From Hydrocarboniphaga effusa AP103 (GTDB taxonomy: Bacteria > Pseudomonadota > Gammaproteobacteria > Nevskiales > Nevskiaceae), in contig NZ_AKGD01000001.1 of assembly GCF_000271305.1 (NCBI RefSeq), positions 1,240,001 to 1,304,000 on the forward strand: 64,000 nt of DNA, read 5' to 3'. Shown piece by piece: positions 8,792-17,474 of the stretch. Numbering within the stretch: position 1 is the first letter of the stretch; every line of letters begins with the position of its first letter. Below the pieces are notes generated by a model. The model did no database searches. It saw only the letters and a list, made by a program, of their open reading frames with translations, and was not told where the DNA came from. The position numbers were made by a program, and so were the translations under genes.

Positions 8792-9268
8792 TTGGAACAC
8801 AAGAACCACGACAAAGTCTTCTTCGTCAATTTCAGCGTTGTGCTGGGCATTCTGACTGCCATCGCCCTGTTCATCGGCTTCGTGGCGCGGCTCCTCGCTC
8901 CCCATCATGACGAGCACGCCGGCGAGCAGGCTGCCGCCCTGGCCGAACGCGTCAAACCGGTCACGCAGGCGATCACCAGCGACGAAGAACTCAAGAAACT
9001 CTCGGCCGACAAGCCGGCCCGTGCCCCGATGAGCGGTGATCAGGTGGTGGCCAAGGTTTGCGGGGCCTGCCACGCCAGCGGCGTGCTCAACGCGCCGAAG
9101 ATCGGCGACGCTGCCGAATGGAACAAGCGCCTGGGCACCGAAGGCGGACTGGACGGCCTGATCGCCGCGGCGATCAACGGCAAGAATGCAATGCCGCCGC
9201 GCGGCGGTGATCCGGATCTGTCCGACGACGAGATCAAGGCCGCTGTCTCGGTGCTGATCGGCAAATAA
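8792..9268 (+). CDS. Cytochrome c5 family protein, membrane-anchored
   Basis: A 158-residue protein from a TTG start with GGGAG about 9 bp upstream. One transmembrane helix (residues about 10-32) is followed by a charged linker and a C-terminal class I cytochrome c domain. The single heme site is CGACH and a likely axial Met lies in AMPPRGG. Cytochrome c5-like proteins carry electrons in the periplasm between respiratory complexes. A possible -10 element (TATACT, 8743-8748) lies about 45 bp upstream with a poor -35. A strong terminator follows the gene, so it is probably monocistronic. Confidence 0.9.
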   Translation: MEHKNHDKVFFVNFSVVLGILTAIALFIGFVARLLAPHHDEHAGEQAAALAERVKPVTQAITSDEELKKLSADKPARAPMSGDQVVAKVCGACHASGVLNAPKIGDAAEWNKRLGTEGGLDGLIAAAINGKNAMPPRGGDPDLSDDEIKAAVSVLIGK

Positions 9269-9332
9269 TCCAAAAAAAACGGGCGGCGGAGTCCGACCGA
9301 GGCGATCCGGCCCACTCCGGCATCATTGTTCG

Positions 9333-9379
9333 GAAAGAGCCTGACCAGGGTGCGAGCCCTCGTCAGGCTCTTTCGTTTT
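9333..9379 (+). terminator. Rho-independent terminator after cytochrome c gene
   Basis: A perfect 12-bp stem (GAAAGAGCCTGA at 9333-9344 with its complement at 9362-9373) is followed by GTTTTC. Confidence 0.85.
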
Positions 9380-9597
9380 CTGACCCGGTCAATCGGAAAA
9401 TTTACGGGACGAGGCTTGGAATCGCTTCCATTGCACCAATATAGATAGATTGAAATTCCAAATTAGGGCCCAAAATAAGTGCTTTCATGGAAAAATAATC
9501 TTTTTATAAACAGTTAAATGCATTCACACCCCGCTTGTTGCACCATTATTATTAGAAAAGCACGGTTATGAAGCCCAAAATCAAGGCATAATGTCTC

Positions 9598-9628
9598 TTG
9601 CCAATGCACCAAAAATGTGCATTGGCAA
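9598..9628. promoter_or_regulatory. Perfect 12-bp inverted repeat upstream of protease gene
   Basis: TTGCCAATGCAC (9598-9609) and its exact complement (9617-9628) flank a 7-base centre. It lies 27 bp before the protease ATG and just before the AGAGGAA ribosome binding site. It could be an operator or an mRNA hairpin controlling translation. Confidence 0.55.
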
Positions 9629-9655
9629 ACAAACAAGTCAAAGAGGAAAACTGCC

Positions 9656-10717
9656 ATGAAAACGAAACTCAAGCCGTTTGCCGCCTCAGCCTGGCTGCTC
9701 GCACTGGCCGCCGGCGGCCTCAGCGCCACTCTCCCGGCCACCGCCGCCGAACCTCGGCAGAACAGCGCCCCGGCTTATGAAGAGATCTATCTGGTGCAGC
9801 CCAACAAAGACCCGCGCAACGTATTTCCGCGCGTGGTCCGCGAGTTCAAGGACATGGGCTACCAAGTCCACGCCGTGAACGAACAGCGCTTTCTCGGCAA
9901 GGCCGAGGGCACTGGCTTCCTGGTTTCCAAGACCGGCCACCTGCTGACCGCCGCACATGTGCTCGAAGGCCAGAAGACGGCCACCGTGTGGCTCGACGGC
10001 GCGCGTTACGAGGCTGACCTCGTCGACCAGGACGCGAAGAACGATCTGGCCATGCTCAAGCTACGCACCGACACTCCGCTCGCGGTCGCTCCGCTGAGCT
10101 TCAGCCGCGAAGCGGCGCTGTCGCTCGGTTCGGACATTTATACGGTCGGGCATGCCGGCACGCGCGCCGAGAGCGCCCGCCTGAGCAAGGGCATGGTCAG
10201 CGCCCTGGCCAGCCACGACGGCAGCGACCGCCACGTGCAGTTCTCGTCGGATCGTCGCCTCGGCAGCAGCGGCGCCCCGCTGCTGAACGCCGACGGCGCG
10301 GTGATCGGCATGGTGCAGAAGGCGTCGGCCCGCGGTCGCGACGCCGATGCGCATCATCTGGCCCTGCGCGGCGAACAGCTCACCGACTACGTGCGCACGG
10401 TCAGCGCCGACACTTTCGGCGAGCTGAGCTTCGATCGCTCCGGGTCGATGGAGCAGGCCGCCCGCGCGGTCGCCAAGGTCAAGAGCGGCGTGGTCGCCGA
10501 CGGCAGCCAGGACAAGCCGCGCCTGGTCGCGACGGTTGACTACACGACCTTCGCCGACAAGCATCCGCGCTTCGGCGACTTCAAGGTCACCGTGGCCGAC
10601 CTCGATACCAACCAGGTCGTGGCGACCGCCGGTGAAGGCCGGCACAACGTCTCGCGCAGCGAGGAGTCGGTGATCAGAAGCACCTTCGGCGACGTGCGCA
10701 GCGCACTCGGCAAGTAA
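9656..10717 (+). CDS. Trypsin-like serine protease, exported
   Basis: I chose the ATG at 9656 with AGAGGAA upstream. The product is 353 residues with a clear signal peptide (Leu/Ala-rich, ending near TAAEP). The catalytic triad is recognisable: His in LLTAAHVLEG, Asp in AKNDLAMLKL and Ser in GSSGAPL, which replaces the more usual GNSGGPL. The fold is a DegP/S1C-type trypsin-like peptidase without a visible PDZ domain; the C-terminal 90 or so residues are not assigned. Expected location periplasm or outside the cell. It is flanked by its own AT-rich leader and a terminator, so it is a single-gene unit. Confidence 0.85.
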   Translation: MKTKLKPFAASAWLLALAAGGLSATLPATAAEPRQNSAPAYEEIYLVQPNKDPRNVFPRVVREFKDMGYQVHAVNEQRFLGKAEGTGFLVSKTGHLLTAAHVLEGQKTATVWLDGARYEADLVDQDAKNDLAMLKLRTDTPLAVAPLSFSREAALSLGSDIYTVGHAGTRAESARLSKGMVSALASHDGSDRHVQFSSDRRLGSSGAPLLNADGAVIGMVQKASARGRDADAHHLALRGEQLTDYVRTVSADTFGELSFDRSGSMEQAARAVAKVKSGVVADGSQDKPRLVATVDYTTFADKHPRFGDFKVTVADLDTNQVVATAGEGRHNVSRSEESVIRSTFGDVRSALGK

Positions 10718-10763
10718 AGCCACACGCGGTACCGCCCCGGCACACAGCCGCCGGGGCCTCTCA

Positions 10764-10817
10764 GGCGGGTCGGATCGCGTTCGACGAACGTGAATCCGAT
10801 CCGCCTTTTTCGTTTTT
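10764..10817 (+). terminator. Rho-independent terminator after protease gene
   Basis: GGCGGGTCGGAT (10764-10775) pairs with 10794-10805 (one G-U pair), followed by TTTTTCGTTTTT. Confidence 0.8.
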
Positions 10818-11033
10818 CCTCCTTCGCCCAAACACTCCGGCCGGCTTCGCCCGACGATGTCGGCGCGCGGCTCCCCAACGGTCCCGATCGAGGACCTCCC
10901 GCGGCTTCGTTTACGCGTTTTTTACGCCGATTTACTTCAATCCGAATAGAGACTTAGCGCACCGGTAGCTGACACTGACAGCGGCTCATGACGACATTGG
11001 CACCGGCCTTGCGTACGGTCATTTCCAAAATTT

Positions 11034-11048
11034 TTGCTCAGTGAGCAA
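11034..11048. promoter_or_regulatory. 15-bp palindrome in porin leader
   Basis: TTGCTCAGTGAGCAA is a perfect 7-1-7 palindrome about 150 bp upstream of the porin ATG. It has the size and symmetry of a repressor operator; the cognate regulator is not identified. Confidence 0.45.
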
Positions 11049-11200
11049 TGCCATCTGCCTGGAGTTCCGCACCTCCAGTCGGCACGAGTCCTCAGGGAGA
11101 AAACAGGGTCGAGATTTACCTCGTGCTTCGCTGTGCGGTCTGCGCTTTCGGAGCGGCTTGCAAGGTTGCAGCCGCTTCATCTCAAAGGAGAGTGATTCGA

Positions 11201-12256
11201 ATGAAGTTGAAACTTTTTGTCGCCGCTGCCGCGGCGTTCGGTTGCACGTCCGCTTCCGCTGCGACGCTGGCTGAGCTCGCTTCCAACGTCGAAGCCAGCG
11301 GCTGGGTCAGCGGCTCTTACATCTACAACTTCAACGGCGTGGACAACGTCGGCCGTGCGACGGACATCGAGTCCAACTCGTTCACGTTGAACCAGGCCGT
11401 GCTGAACCTCGTCACGCCGGCCGGCGACGGCTTCGGCGCCGGCGTGCAGCTGCTCGCGGGCAACGATGCCAAGACCATCGTCAACCCGTCCTACGGCGAA
11501 AACGCCGGCGACAGCTTCAGCCTTCCGGAAGCCTATGTGACCTACACCTCGGGCGCCCTGAGCGTGAAGGCCGGCCGTTACGGCACGCTGGCGGGCTACG
11601 AAGTGCTCAGCGACGCCGCCAACCCGCTGCTCTCGCGCTCGCTGCAGTTCCCGGCCGCCGAACCCTACTTCCACACCGGCGTCCGCGTGGCTTACGCGGC
11701 CTCCGATGCGGCCACGCTCTACCTGGGCGTGAACAACAGCGCGGTCGGCGGCTTCGCGGAAGACCCGGATGACCAGAAGACCGTCGAAGCCGGCGTGTCC
11801 TTGAAAGCCAGCGATGCGGTTTCGCTCGCTGTATATGACTACTACGGCATCGATGGAGAACTCCAGACCAACTTCCTCGACGTTGTTGGCTCGTTCACCA
11901 TCTCGGAGTCGTTCTCGCTCGGTCTGAACGTGGACTGGTTCTCGGTCGAAGACACCGTCGACGTCGTGGGTGTCGCCGGATACGCCACCATGGCGCTCGC
12001 CCCGCAGTGGTCGGCCACGTTGCGCCTCGAAAGCCTGAACTATGACTTCGATGGCGGCACCCCGCCCGGCGTCGCGGAAACCATCAACGCTGCGACCATC
12101 GCGCTCGGCTATACGCCGGCCAGCGATTTCCGCCTGTTGTTCGAAGCCCGCGTCGACGATGCCGACGAAGACGTCTACGCGCGTTCTGGCGGCAAGGGCC
12201 CCACGGGCACCCAGCCGACGGTCGGCGTGAAGGCGATCTACTCGTTCGGCCTGTAA
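11201..12256 (+). CDS. Outer-membrane beta-barrel porin-like protein
   Basis: The start at 11201 has AAGGAG upstream and gives a 351-residue product with a signal peptide ending at SASA-AT. The mature protein consists of alternating amphipathic strands with many Gly/Asn/Tyr turns and ends YSFGL. It resembles OmpL-like/beta-barrel porin-2 proteins (motifs such as FTLNQAVLNL and KAGRYGTLAGYEV). Role: passive channel for small solutes in the outer membrane. It has a long leader with a palindrome and a strong terminator, so it is likely a monocistronic, regulated and perhaps highly expressed gene. Confidence 0.8.
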   Translation: MKLKLFVAAAAAFGCTSASAATLAELASNVEASGWVSGSYIYNFNGVDNVGRATDIESNSFTLNQAVLNLVTPAGDGFGAGVQLLAGNDAKTIVNPSYGENAGDSFSLPEAYVTYTSGALSVKAGRYGTLAGYEVLSDAANPLLSRSLQFPAAEPYFHTGVRVAYAASDAATLYLGVNNSAVGGFAEDPDDQKTVEAGVSLKASDAVSLAVYDYYGIDGELQTNFLDVVGSFTISESFSLGLNVDWFSVEDTVDVVGVAGYATMALAPQWSATLRLESLNYDFDGGTPPGVAETINAATIALGYTPASDFRLLFEARVDDADEDVYARSGGKGPTGTQPTVGVKAIYSFGL

Positions 12257-12279
12257 GTTCTTGTTTCAGCTGTCGCTGT

Positions 12280-12318
12280 AACGAAGAAGCCCGCGCAATG
12301 CGCGGGCTTCTTCGTTTT
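12280..12318. terminator. Bidirectional terminator between porin and comM
   Basis: AACGAAGAAGCCCGCG (12280-12295) pairs perfectly with 12301-12316 and is flanked by TTCGTTTT on the plus strand. It lies between convergent genes and could serve both. Confidence 0.85.
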
Positions 12319-12336
12319 CGGGCGCCGAAACGAGCC

Positions 12337-13857
12337 TCATCCACCCGCGATCCGGTCGAGCTGCCGGTAGCGGATCGCCTCGGCGATCTGTGTCGACCGG
12401 ACCTGCTCGACGCCGGCCATGTCGGCCAGCGTGCGGCCCAGGCGCAGCACGCGGTGATAGGCACGCGCCGACAGCCCGAGCCTGGTCATCGCCAGTTCGA
12501 TCAGCCGTCGGCCGGCTTCGTCGGGAGTGCAGAACGCCTCGATCTCGCCGGCCTGGAGCTCCGCATTGCACTTGCCGGCCCGCGCCTGCTGCCGTGCCCG
12601 GCAGGCGATCACGCGTTCGCGCACGATGGCGCTCGATTCGCCCTGCGGGTCGGGCCCGCACAGCAGCAGCGAACGCTCGACGCGCGGGACGAAGATCTGC
12701 AGGTCGATGCGATCCATGAGCGGCCCGGAAAGCCGGCTTCGGTAGCGTGCGACTTGGTCGGGCGTGCAGCGGCAACGGCCTTCGAGATCGCCCAAGTAGC
12801 CGCAGGGACAGGGATTCATCGCGGCGACCAGCTGAAAGCGAGCCGGAAAATCGGCCTGGCGGGCAGCGCGTGAGATGGTGATGCGCCCGTTCTCGAGCGG
12901 CTCGCGCAGCACCTCGAGAACGTGCCGATCGAACTCGGGAATTTCATCGAGAAACAAAATTCCGCGATGAGCCAAGGTGATCTCGCCGGGCCTCGGCGAA
13001 CTGCCCCCGCCCACGAGCGCGACACCGGATGCTGTGTGATGGGGCGCCCGGTACGGCCTTTTGCCCCATTGTTGTGCGTAAAAACCCTGAGTACCTACCG
13101 AAGCGATCGCCGCGACTTCAACCGACTCCTCCTCGGTCATCGGCGGCAGCAAACCCGGCAGCCGGGCCGCGAGCATGCTCTTGCCCGAACCCGGCGGGCC
13201 GGCCATGAGCAGGGAATGGCCGCCGCTCGCCGCGATCTCTAGCGCCCGCCGGGCCTGGGTCTGGCCGCGCACGTCGGCCAGATCGGGCAAGGGCTCGTCG
13301 GGCACGGGCGAGGTCTCGACCGGGCGGACGTAGGGTTTCAGCGCTCCGGCGTGCAACTGCCCGCAGAGCTCGCCGAGATGCCGGGCCGCGAACACTCGAG
13401 CCCGCGCGGCGAGCGCCGCTTCGGCCGCATTGGATTCGGGCAACAGCAGCGCGCGATCCGATCGTGCCGCCTGCAGCGCGGCCGGCAGGGCGCCGCGCAC
13501 GGGCCGCAGTTCGCCCGACAGCGACAGCTCGCCGAGCACTTCCATCGAGGCCAGCGCCGCGGCCGGAATCTGGTTCGAAGCCGCGAGAATGCCGAGCGCG
13601 ATGGCCAGATCGAAGCGTCCGCCTTCTTTCGGCAGATCCGCCGGCGCGAGATTGCAGACGATGCGCCGCGTGTTCGGGAACTCGTAACCGCAGGTCAGCA
13701 TGGCGGCCTTGACGCGATCCTTGGCCTCGCGCACAGCCGCCTCGGGCAAGCCGACGACGGTGAGCCCCGGCAGGCCGTTCGCGATATGGACTTCGACGAT
13801 GACCAGATCGGCGTCGAGGCCGTTCTGGGCGCGACTGAAAACGGTGGCGAGATTCAT
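12337..13857 (-). CDS. comM: YifB/ComM family Mg-chelatase-like AAA+ ATPase
   Basis: A 506-residue protein with the full ComM layout: N-terminal ChlI domain (NGLPGLTVVGLPEAAVREAK), central AAA+ domain with Walker A GPPGSGKSM and Walker B FLDEIPEF, a Cys-rich CPCGYLGD stretch and the C-terminal Mg-chelatase domain. ComM is a hexameric helicase that drives branch migration during natural transformation and recombination in gammaproteobacteria. Length fits the family. ubiK lies 65 bp upstream on the same strand. ComM is widespread in species not known to be transformable, so competence cannot be concluded. Confidence 0.95.
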   Translation of the reverse strand: MNLATVFSRAQNGLDADLVIVEVHIANGLPGLTVVGLPEAAVREAKDRVKAAMLTCGYEFPNTRRIVCNLAPADLPKEGGRFDLAIALGILAASNQIPAAALASMEVLGELSLSGELRPVRGALPAALQAARSDRALLLPESNAAEAALAARARVFAARHLGELCGQLHAGALKPYVRPVETSPVPDEPLPDLADVRGQTQARRALEIAASGGHSLLMAGPPGSGKSMLAARLPGLLPPMTEEESVEVAAIASVGTQGFYAQQWGKRPYRAPHHTASGVALVGGGSSPRPGEITLAHRGILFLDEIPEFDRHVLEVLREPLENGRITISRAARQADFPARFQLVAAMNPCPCGYLGDLEGRCRCTPDQVARYRSRLSGPLMDRIDLQIFVPRVERSLLLCGPDPQGESSAIVRERVIACRARQQARAGKCNAELQAGEIEAFCTPDEAGRRLIELAMTRLGLSARAYHRVLRLGRTLADMAGVEQVRSTQIAEAIRYRQLDRIAGG

Positions 13858-13922
13858 GTCGCCAGCATGCCGAGCGGATTGCGCCCGAACCGGGCGCAGC
13901 GCTCAATCAGGCAAAGCGTCGG

Positions 13923-14168
13923 CTAGGCCTTCTCGGATTCCAGCGTCTTGAGGCGCTGCTCGAGCGCCTCGATGCGTGCGATCGAGCGCGACAGCAGCTG
14001 GGCCTGGATATCGAAGCGCTCGCGCGAGACCAGGTCGAAGCGTTCGAGATTGGCGCGCAGCACGGCGCGGAAATTCTCCTCGAGCTCCTTGCGCAGGCCC
14101 ATCACGCCAGGCGGCAGCACCGCGGCGAGCCGGGCGGCGAGTTCTTCGAGTTTCTGCGACTCCAGCAT
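13923..14168 (-). CDS. ubiK: Ubiquinone biosynthesis accessory factor UbiK (BMFP domain)
   Basis: I chose the ATG at 14168 (GGAG upstream), giving 81 residues beginning MLESQKLEEL; the longer open frame upstream is not protein-like. The sequence is a helical BMFP/YqiC domain with NFRAVLRANLERFDLVSREEF-type residues and a C-terminal coiled coil (IEALEQRLKTLE). UbiK forms a complex with UbiJ and helps aerobic ubiquinone synthesis at the lipid interface. The ubiK-comM neighbourhood is common in gammaproteobacteria. Confidence 0.92.
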   Translation of the reverse strand: MLESQKLEELAARLAAVLPPGVMGLRKELEENFRAVLRANLERFDLVSRERFDIQAQLLSRSIARIEALEQRLKTLESEKA

Positions 14169-14253
14169 GGCGAGCTCCGGGTGTGCGATCGGTGCCGGCG
14201 CAGTGCGTCGGCTTGGCGGCGCCAGTCTAAACGTGCCGGGACGACGATTCAGC

Positions 14254-14281
14254 TTGCCGGCCCGGACGCGGCCCTTACAAT
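14254..14281 (+). promoter_or_regulatory. Predicted promoter of the Gld-like ABC operon
   Basis: TTGCCG (14254-14259) and TACAAT (14276-14281), 16 bp apart, lie 90 bp upstream of the ATPase gene in the divergent region with ubiK. Confidence 0.5.
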
Positions 14282-14371
14282 CCGCGATCACCGCGGAACC
14301 CGGCGACGAAAGCCGCGGTCGTAAGGCCCGCTTTTGCTGCGACCCCATTCATACAAGAACACATCGACCAC

Positions 14372-15310
14372 ATGGATAGCGAAACGCTCATCGAAGCGCG
14401 CGCACTGACGCGCCGTTACGGCCCCAATGTCGCGGTTTCCGGCCTCGATCTCACGCTCAAAAAAGGCGAGGTGCTCGGCCTGCTCGGTCCCAACGGAGCC
14501 GGCAAGTCGACGAGCATGAAGATGCTCACCGGCAACCTGTCGCCCACCAGCGGCGAGGTGCTGATCAAGGGCAAGAACCTGCGTGCGGACGCGCAGGCGG
14601 CCAAGCGGCACTTGGGGTACCTGCCCGAGCAGCCGCCGGTCTATCCCGAACTCACGGTCGACGAATACCTGAGCTACTGCGCAGGCCTGCATGGCGTACC
14701 GCGCAAGGAGCGCTCGGCGGCGGTGACGACGGCCAAGCGCGATTGCGGGCTCACCCAGGTCAGCTCGCGCCTGATCGGCAACCTGTCGAAGGGCTATCAG
14801 CAGCGCGTCGGGCTGGCGCAGGCGATCATCCATCGACCCGACGTGATCATTCTCGACGAGCCGACCGTGGGCCTCGATCCGATCCAGATTCGCGAGATCC
14901 GCAACCTGATCGGTGAACTCGGCAACCAGCACAGCGTGATCCTGTCGAGCCACATCCTTCCCGAGATCCAGGCCGTCTGCGATCGCGTGATGATCATCAA
15001 CAAGGGCCGCTCGGTGTACGACGCGACCATCGACGCGCATCTGGGCAAGAGCGGGCTCGTGGTGGTGTTCGCCCATCCGCCGCAGATCGATGCGCTGCAA
15101 AACCTGCCCGGCGTGAACAAGGTCGACGCGGGCCCCGCAGGCCGCTTCCTGATCGAACTCGCCGATGGCGCCGATGCGCGCGACGCGGTGGTCGAAGCCT
15201 CCGTGCATGGCGGCTGGGGCTTGCGCGAATTGAGGCTGGAAACGCGTACGCTCGAAGAGATCTTCGTCGAACTCACCTCCGGTGAAGCCACGCTCAGAGA
15301 GGCCGCATAA
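14372..15310 (+). CDS. ABC transporter ATP-binding protein, GldA-like
   Basis: A 312-residue ATPase with Walker A GPNGAGKST, signature LSKGYQQRVGLAQ, Walker B VIILDEPTVGLDP and a C-terminal regulatory region of about 90 residues as in GldA/NosF/DrrA-type exporters. It pairs with the permease gene 2 bp downstream, and with GldG- and DUF4340-type proteins further on. In Bacteroidetes GldAFG is linked to gliding; in proteobacteria the same module is widespread and its cargo is unknown. First gene of a probable five-gene operon ending in mutM. Confidence 0.92.
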   Translation: MDSETLIEARALTRRYGPNVAVSGLDLTLKKGEVLGLLGPNGAGKSTSMKMLTGNLSPTSGEVLIKGKNLRADAQAAKRHLGYLPEQPPVYPELTVDEYLSYCAGLHGVPRKERSAAVTTAKRDCGLTQVSSRLIGNLSKGYQQRVGLAQAIIHRPDVIILDEPTVGLDPIQIREIRNLIGELGNQHSVILSSHILPEIQAVCDRVMIINKGRSVYDATIDAHLGKSGLVVVFAHPPQIDALQNLPGVNKVDAGPAGRFLIELADGADARDAVVEASVHGGWGLRELRLETRTLEEIFVELTSGEATLREAA

Positions 15311-15312
15311 GC

Positions 15313-16056
15313 ATGAGCAACATCCTCGTCATCGCGCGCCACGAAGTGCGCCGCATCTTCGTCTCGCCGCTCGCCTGGGCCGTGCTCGCCGTGAGCCAAG
15401 TGATTTTCGGCTACGTGTTCATCGGCATGCTCATGCAGTACCTGCGCAACTATGAAATGGCCGATCAGTTCACCGGTGTTTCGGACTACATCGGCGGCGG
15501 GCTTTACGGCACCGCGACCATCGTGCTGCTGCTGGTGATGCCGCTGATGACCATGCGGCTGTTCTCCGAAGAGCGCAAAGGCAACACGCTGACCTTGCTG
15601 TTCTCGGCGCCGGTTTCACTCGTCGACATCGTGCTCGGCAAGTTCCTGGGCCTGCTCGGCTTCGTCGCCGCGATGGTGCTGCTGCTCGCGCTGATGCCGG
15701 CCGCGCTGCTGCCGGCCGTGCATCTCGACCTCGGCCGTCTCGCGGCCGGTCTGCTCGGCCTGTTCCTGATCACGATGTCCTTCGGCGCGGCGGGCATTTT
15801 CATCTCCTCGCTCACGCGCGAGCCGACGATCGCCGCGATCGGCAGCTTCGGCCTGCTGCTGCTGGTCTGGCTGCTCAAGATGCCCGCGCAGTACGACAAC
15901 GGCCTCAAGGACGTCTTCGAATACCTGTCGCTGATCAGCCATTACCAGGATCTCATCAGCGGCCTGTTCACCTCGTCCGACGTCGTCTACTACCTGCTGT
16001 TCACCGCGCTGTTCCTGTGGCTGACCGTGCAGCGGCTCGACATGGAACGCAATTGA
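15313..16056 (+). CDS. ABC transporter permease, GldF-like (ABC-2 type)
   Basis: A 247-residue integral membrane protein with about six transmembrane segments and the ABC-2 features of GldF (an N-terminal ARHEVRRIFVSPLAW segment, SEERKGNTLTLLFSAPVS between helices 2 and 3). It starts 2 bp after the ATPase gene, so translation is probably coupled, and it should form the membrane core of the transporter with that ATPase. Confidence 0.92.
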   Translation: MSNILVIARHEVRRIFVSPLAWAVLAVSQVIFGYVFIGMLMQYLRNYEMADQFTGVSDYIGGGLYGTATIVLLLVMPLMTMRLFSEERKGNTLTLLFSAPVSLVDIVLGKFLGLLGFVAAMVLLLALMPAALLPAVHLDLGRLAAGLLGLFLITMSFGAAGIFISSLTREPTIAAIGSFGLLLLVWLLKMPAQYDNGLKDVFEYLSLISHYQDLISGLFTSSDVVYYLLFTALFLWLTVQRLDMERN

Positions 16057-16078
16057 GCGAAGGCGAATAGACCCGATC

Positions 16079-17464
16079 ATGAACAAGAAAAAACTCTATC
16101 TGCAGCAGGTCGTCAGCGGCGTGCTGTTCATCGCGGTGCTGGTGCTCATCGGCGTGCTGTCGGTGCGCTACGACGTGCATTGGGACTGGACCGCCGGCAA
16201 GCGCAACACGCTCACGCAGGCGAGCCGCACGCAGCTCGAATCGATGAAGGAGCCGCTCAAGTTCGTCGCCTTCACGTATCCGGGCGCCGAAGAGCGCGAG
16301 GCGATCACCGCCTTCGTCGAGCGCTACAAGCGCGTGAAGCCGGACATCGCGATCGACTTCATCGATCCGTCGAGCCAGCCGCAGAAGGTGCGCGAGTACA
16401 ACATCCAGTCGGCCGGCGAAGTGGTGCTCGAATACCAGGGCCGCCGCGAGAACCTGCGTGGGCTCTCCGAGCAGGCCATCACCACGGCGCTGCAGCGGCT
16501 CTCGTACACAGGCGAAAGCTGGATCGTGTTCCTCGAAGGCCACGGCGAGCGTTCGACGCAGGACGGTGGCAATGAGGCGATCTCGCAGTTCGCGCAGACG
16601 CTGCAATCCAAGGGTCTCAAGGTCCAGCCGCTGAATCTGGTCAAGACGCCGAAGATTCCGGACAACACCTCGGTGCTGGTGATCGCGAGCCCCAAGAGCG
16701 CGCTGCTCGAAGGCGAAATCAAGCTCGTGCAGGACTACGTCGAGAAGGGCGGCAACCTGCTCTGGCTCGCCGATCCGGACAATGCGCCGGGCCTGCAGCC
16801 GGTGGCCGATGCGCTCGGCATCGCCTGGCAGAACGGCTACGCGGTGTTCCCCGAATACGAGGCGATCGGCACCGGTCATCCGGGCATTTACGCGGCGCTC
16901 GACTATCCGCCGTCGGCGGTCACCGCCGGCCTGCAGCAGGTCACGCTGTTCCCGCTCGTGCGCTCGCTGACCGCGAAGACCACGGCCGGCTGGACGCCGC
17001 AACCGATGCTGACGTCTTCGGAAACTGCCTGGCTCGAAACCGGCTCGATCGATGGCGGCCCGGTGCAGCTCGAACCCGAAAAGGGCGACGTGCCCGGCCC
17101 GCTCAACATCGGCATGACGCTCACGCGCGATCGTCCGGGTGCGGAAGCGCCGCCGGCTCCGACAAGCCCCGATCAGCCCGCGCCGCCCAAGCCGCAGCAG
17201 CGCGTCGTCGCGATCGGCGACGCCGATTTCCTCTCCAACGCCTATGTCGCGCAGCTCGGCAACCAGCAGCTGGGGCTCAACGTGATCCAGTGGCTCGCGG
17301 CGCGCGACAACCAGCTCAACATCGACGTGCCGAAAGCGCCCGACGTCAATCTGTTCCTGCCCGATTGGGCGCTCGCGCTGATCGCGATCGGCTTCGTCAT
17401 CGCCCTGCCCTTGTTGCTGCTCGGCATCGGCATCGGCCGCTGGCTCTCGCGTCGTCGCCGCTGA
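16079..17464 (+). CDS. GldG family ABC transporter auxiliary protein
   Basis: A 461-residue protein with an N-terminal membrane helix (residues about 10-32), a large periplasmic region related to the ABC-type uncharacterised/GldG domain (DWTAGKRNTLT near the start, FLEGHGER around residue 145, an ADPDNAPGLQP stretch) and a C-terminal membrane helix before a basic tail (WLSRRRR). A Pro/Ala-rich insert precedes the last domain. GldG proteins are thought to sense or gate substrate on the outer face. It follows the permease by 22 bp. Confidence 0.88.
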   Translation: MNKKKLYLQQVVSGVLFIAVLVLIGVLSVRYDVHWDWTAGKRNTLTQASRTQLESMKEPLKFVAFTYPGAEEREAITAFVERYKRVKPDIAIDFIDPSSQPQKVREYNIQSAGEVVLEYQGRRENLRGLSEQAITTALQRLSYTGESWIVFLEGHGERSTQDGGNEAISQFAQTLQSKGLKVQPLNLVKTPKIPDNTSVLVIASPKSALLEGEIKLVQDYVEKGGNLLWLADPDNAPGLQPVADALGIAWQNGYAVFPEYEAIGTGHPGIYAALDYPPSAVTAGLQQVTLFPLVRSLTAKTTAGWTPQPMLTSSETAWLETGSIDGGPVQLEPEKGDVPGPLNIGMTLTRDRPGAEAPPAPTSPDQPAPPKPQQRVVAIGDADFLSNAYVAQLGNQQLGLNVIQWLAARDNQLNIDVPKAPDVNLFLPDWALALIAIGFVIALPLLLLGIGIGRWLSRRRR

Positions 17465-17474
17465 AAGGCCGCGC

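Larger units (their letters stand above)
9269..9655. other. Intergenic region with terminator, AT-rich stretch and inverted repeat
   Basis: These 387 bases contain the cytochrome terminator (9333-9379), then about 220 bases of clearly AT-rich sequence (roughly 9395-9600) unlike the surrounding GC-rich DNA, then a perfect inverted repeat (9598-9628). I see no credible gene. The AT-rich part may carry the promoter of the downstream protease gene; a CATAAT at about 9588 is a candidate -10. Confidence 0.6.
10718..11200. other. Intergenic region between protease and porin genes
   Basis: These 483 bases hold the protease terminator (10764-10817), a 15-bp palindrome at 11034-11048, and the porin ribosome binding site (AAGGAG near 11185). 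The open frame running from 11048 into the porin gene has no ribosome binding site and I treat it as leader sequence, so the porin mRNA may have a long 5' leader. Confidence 0.5.
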
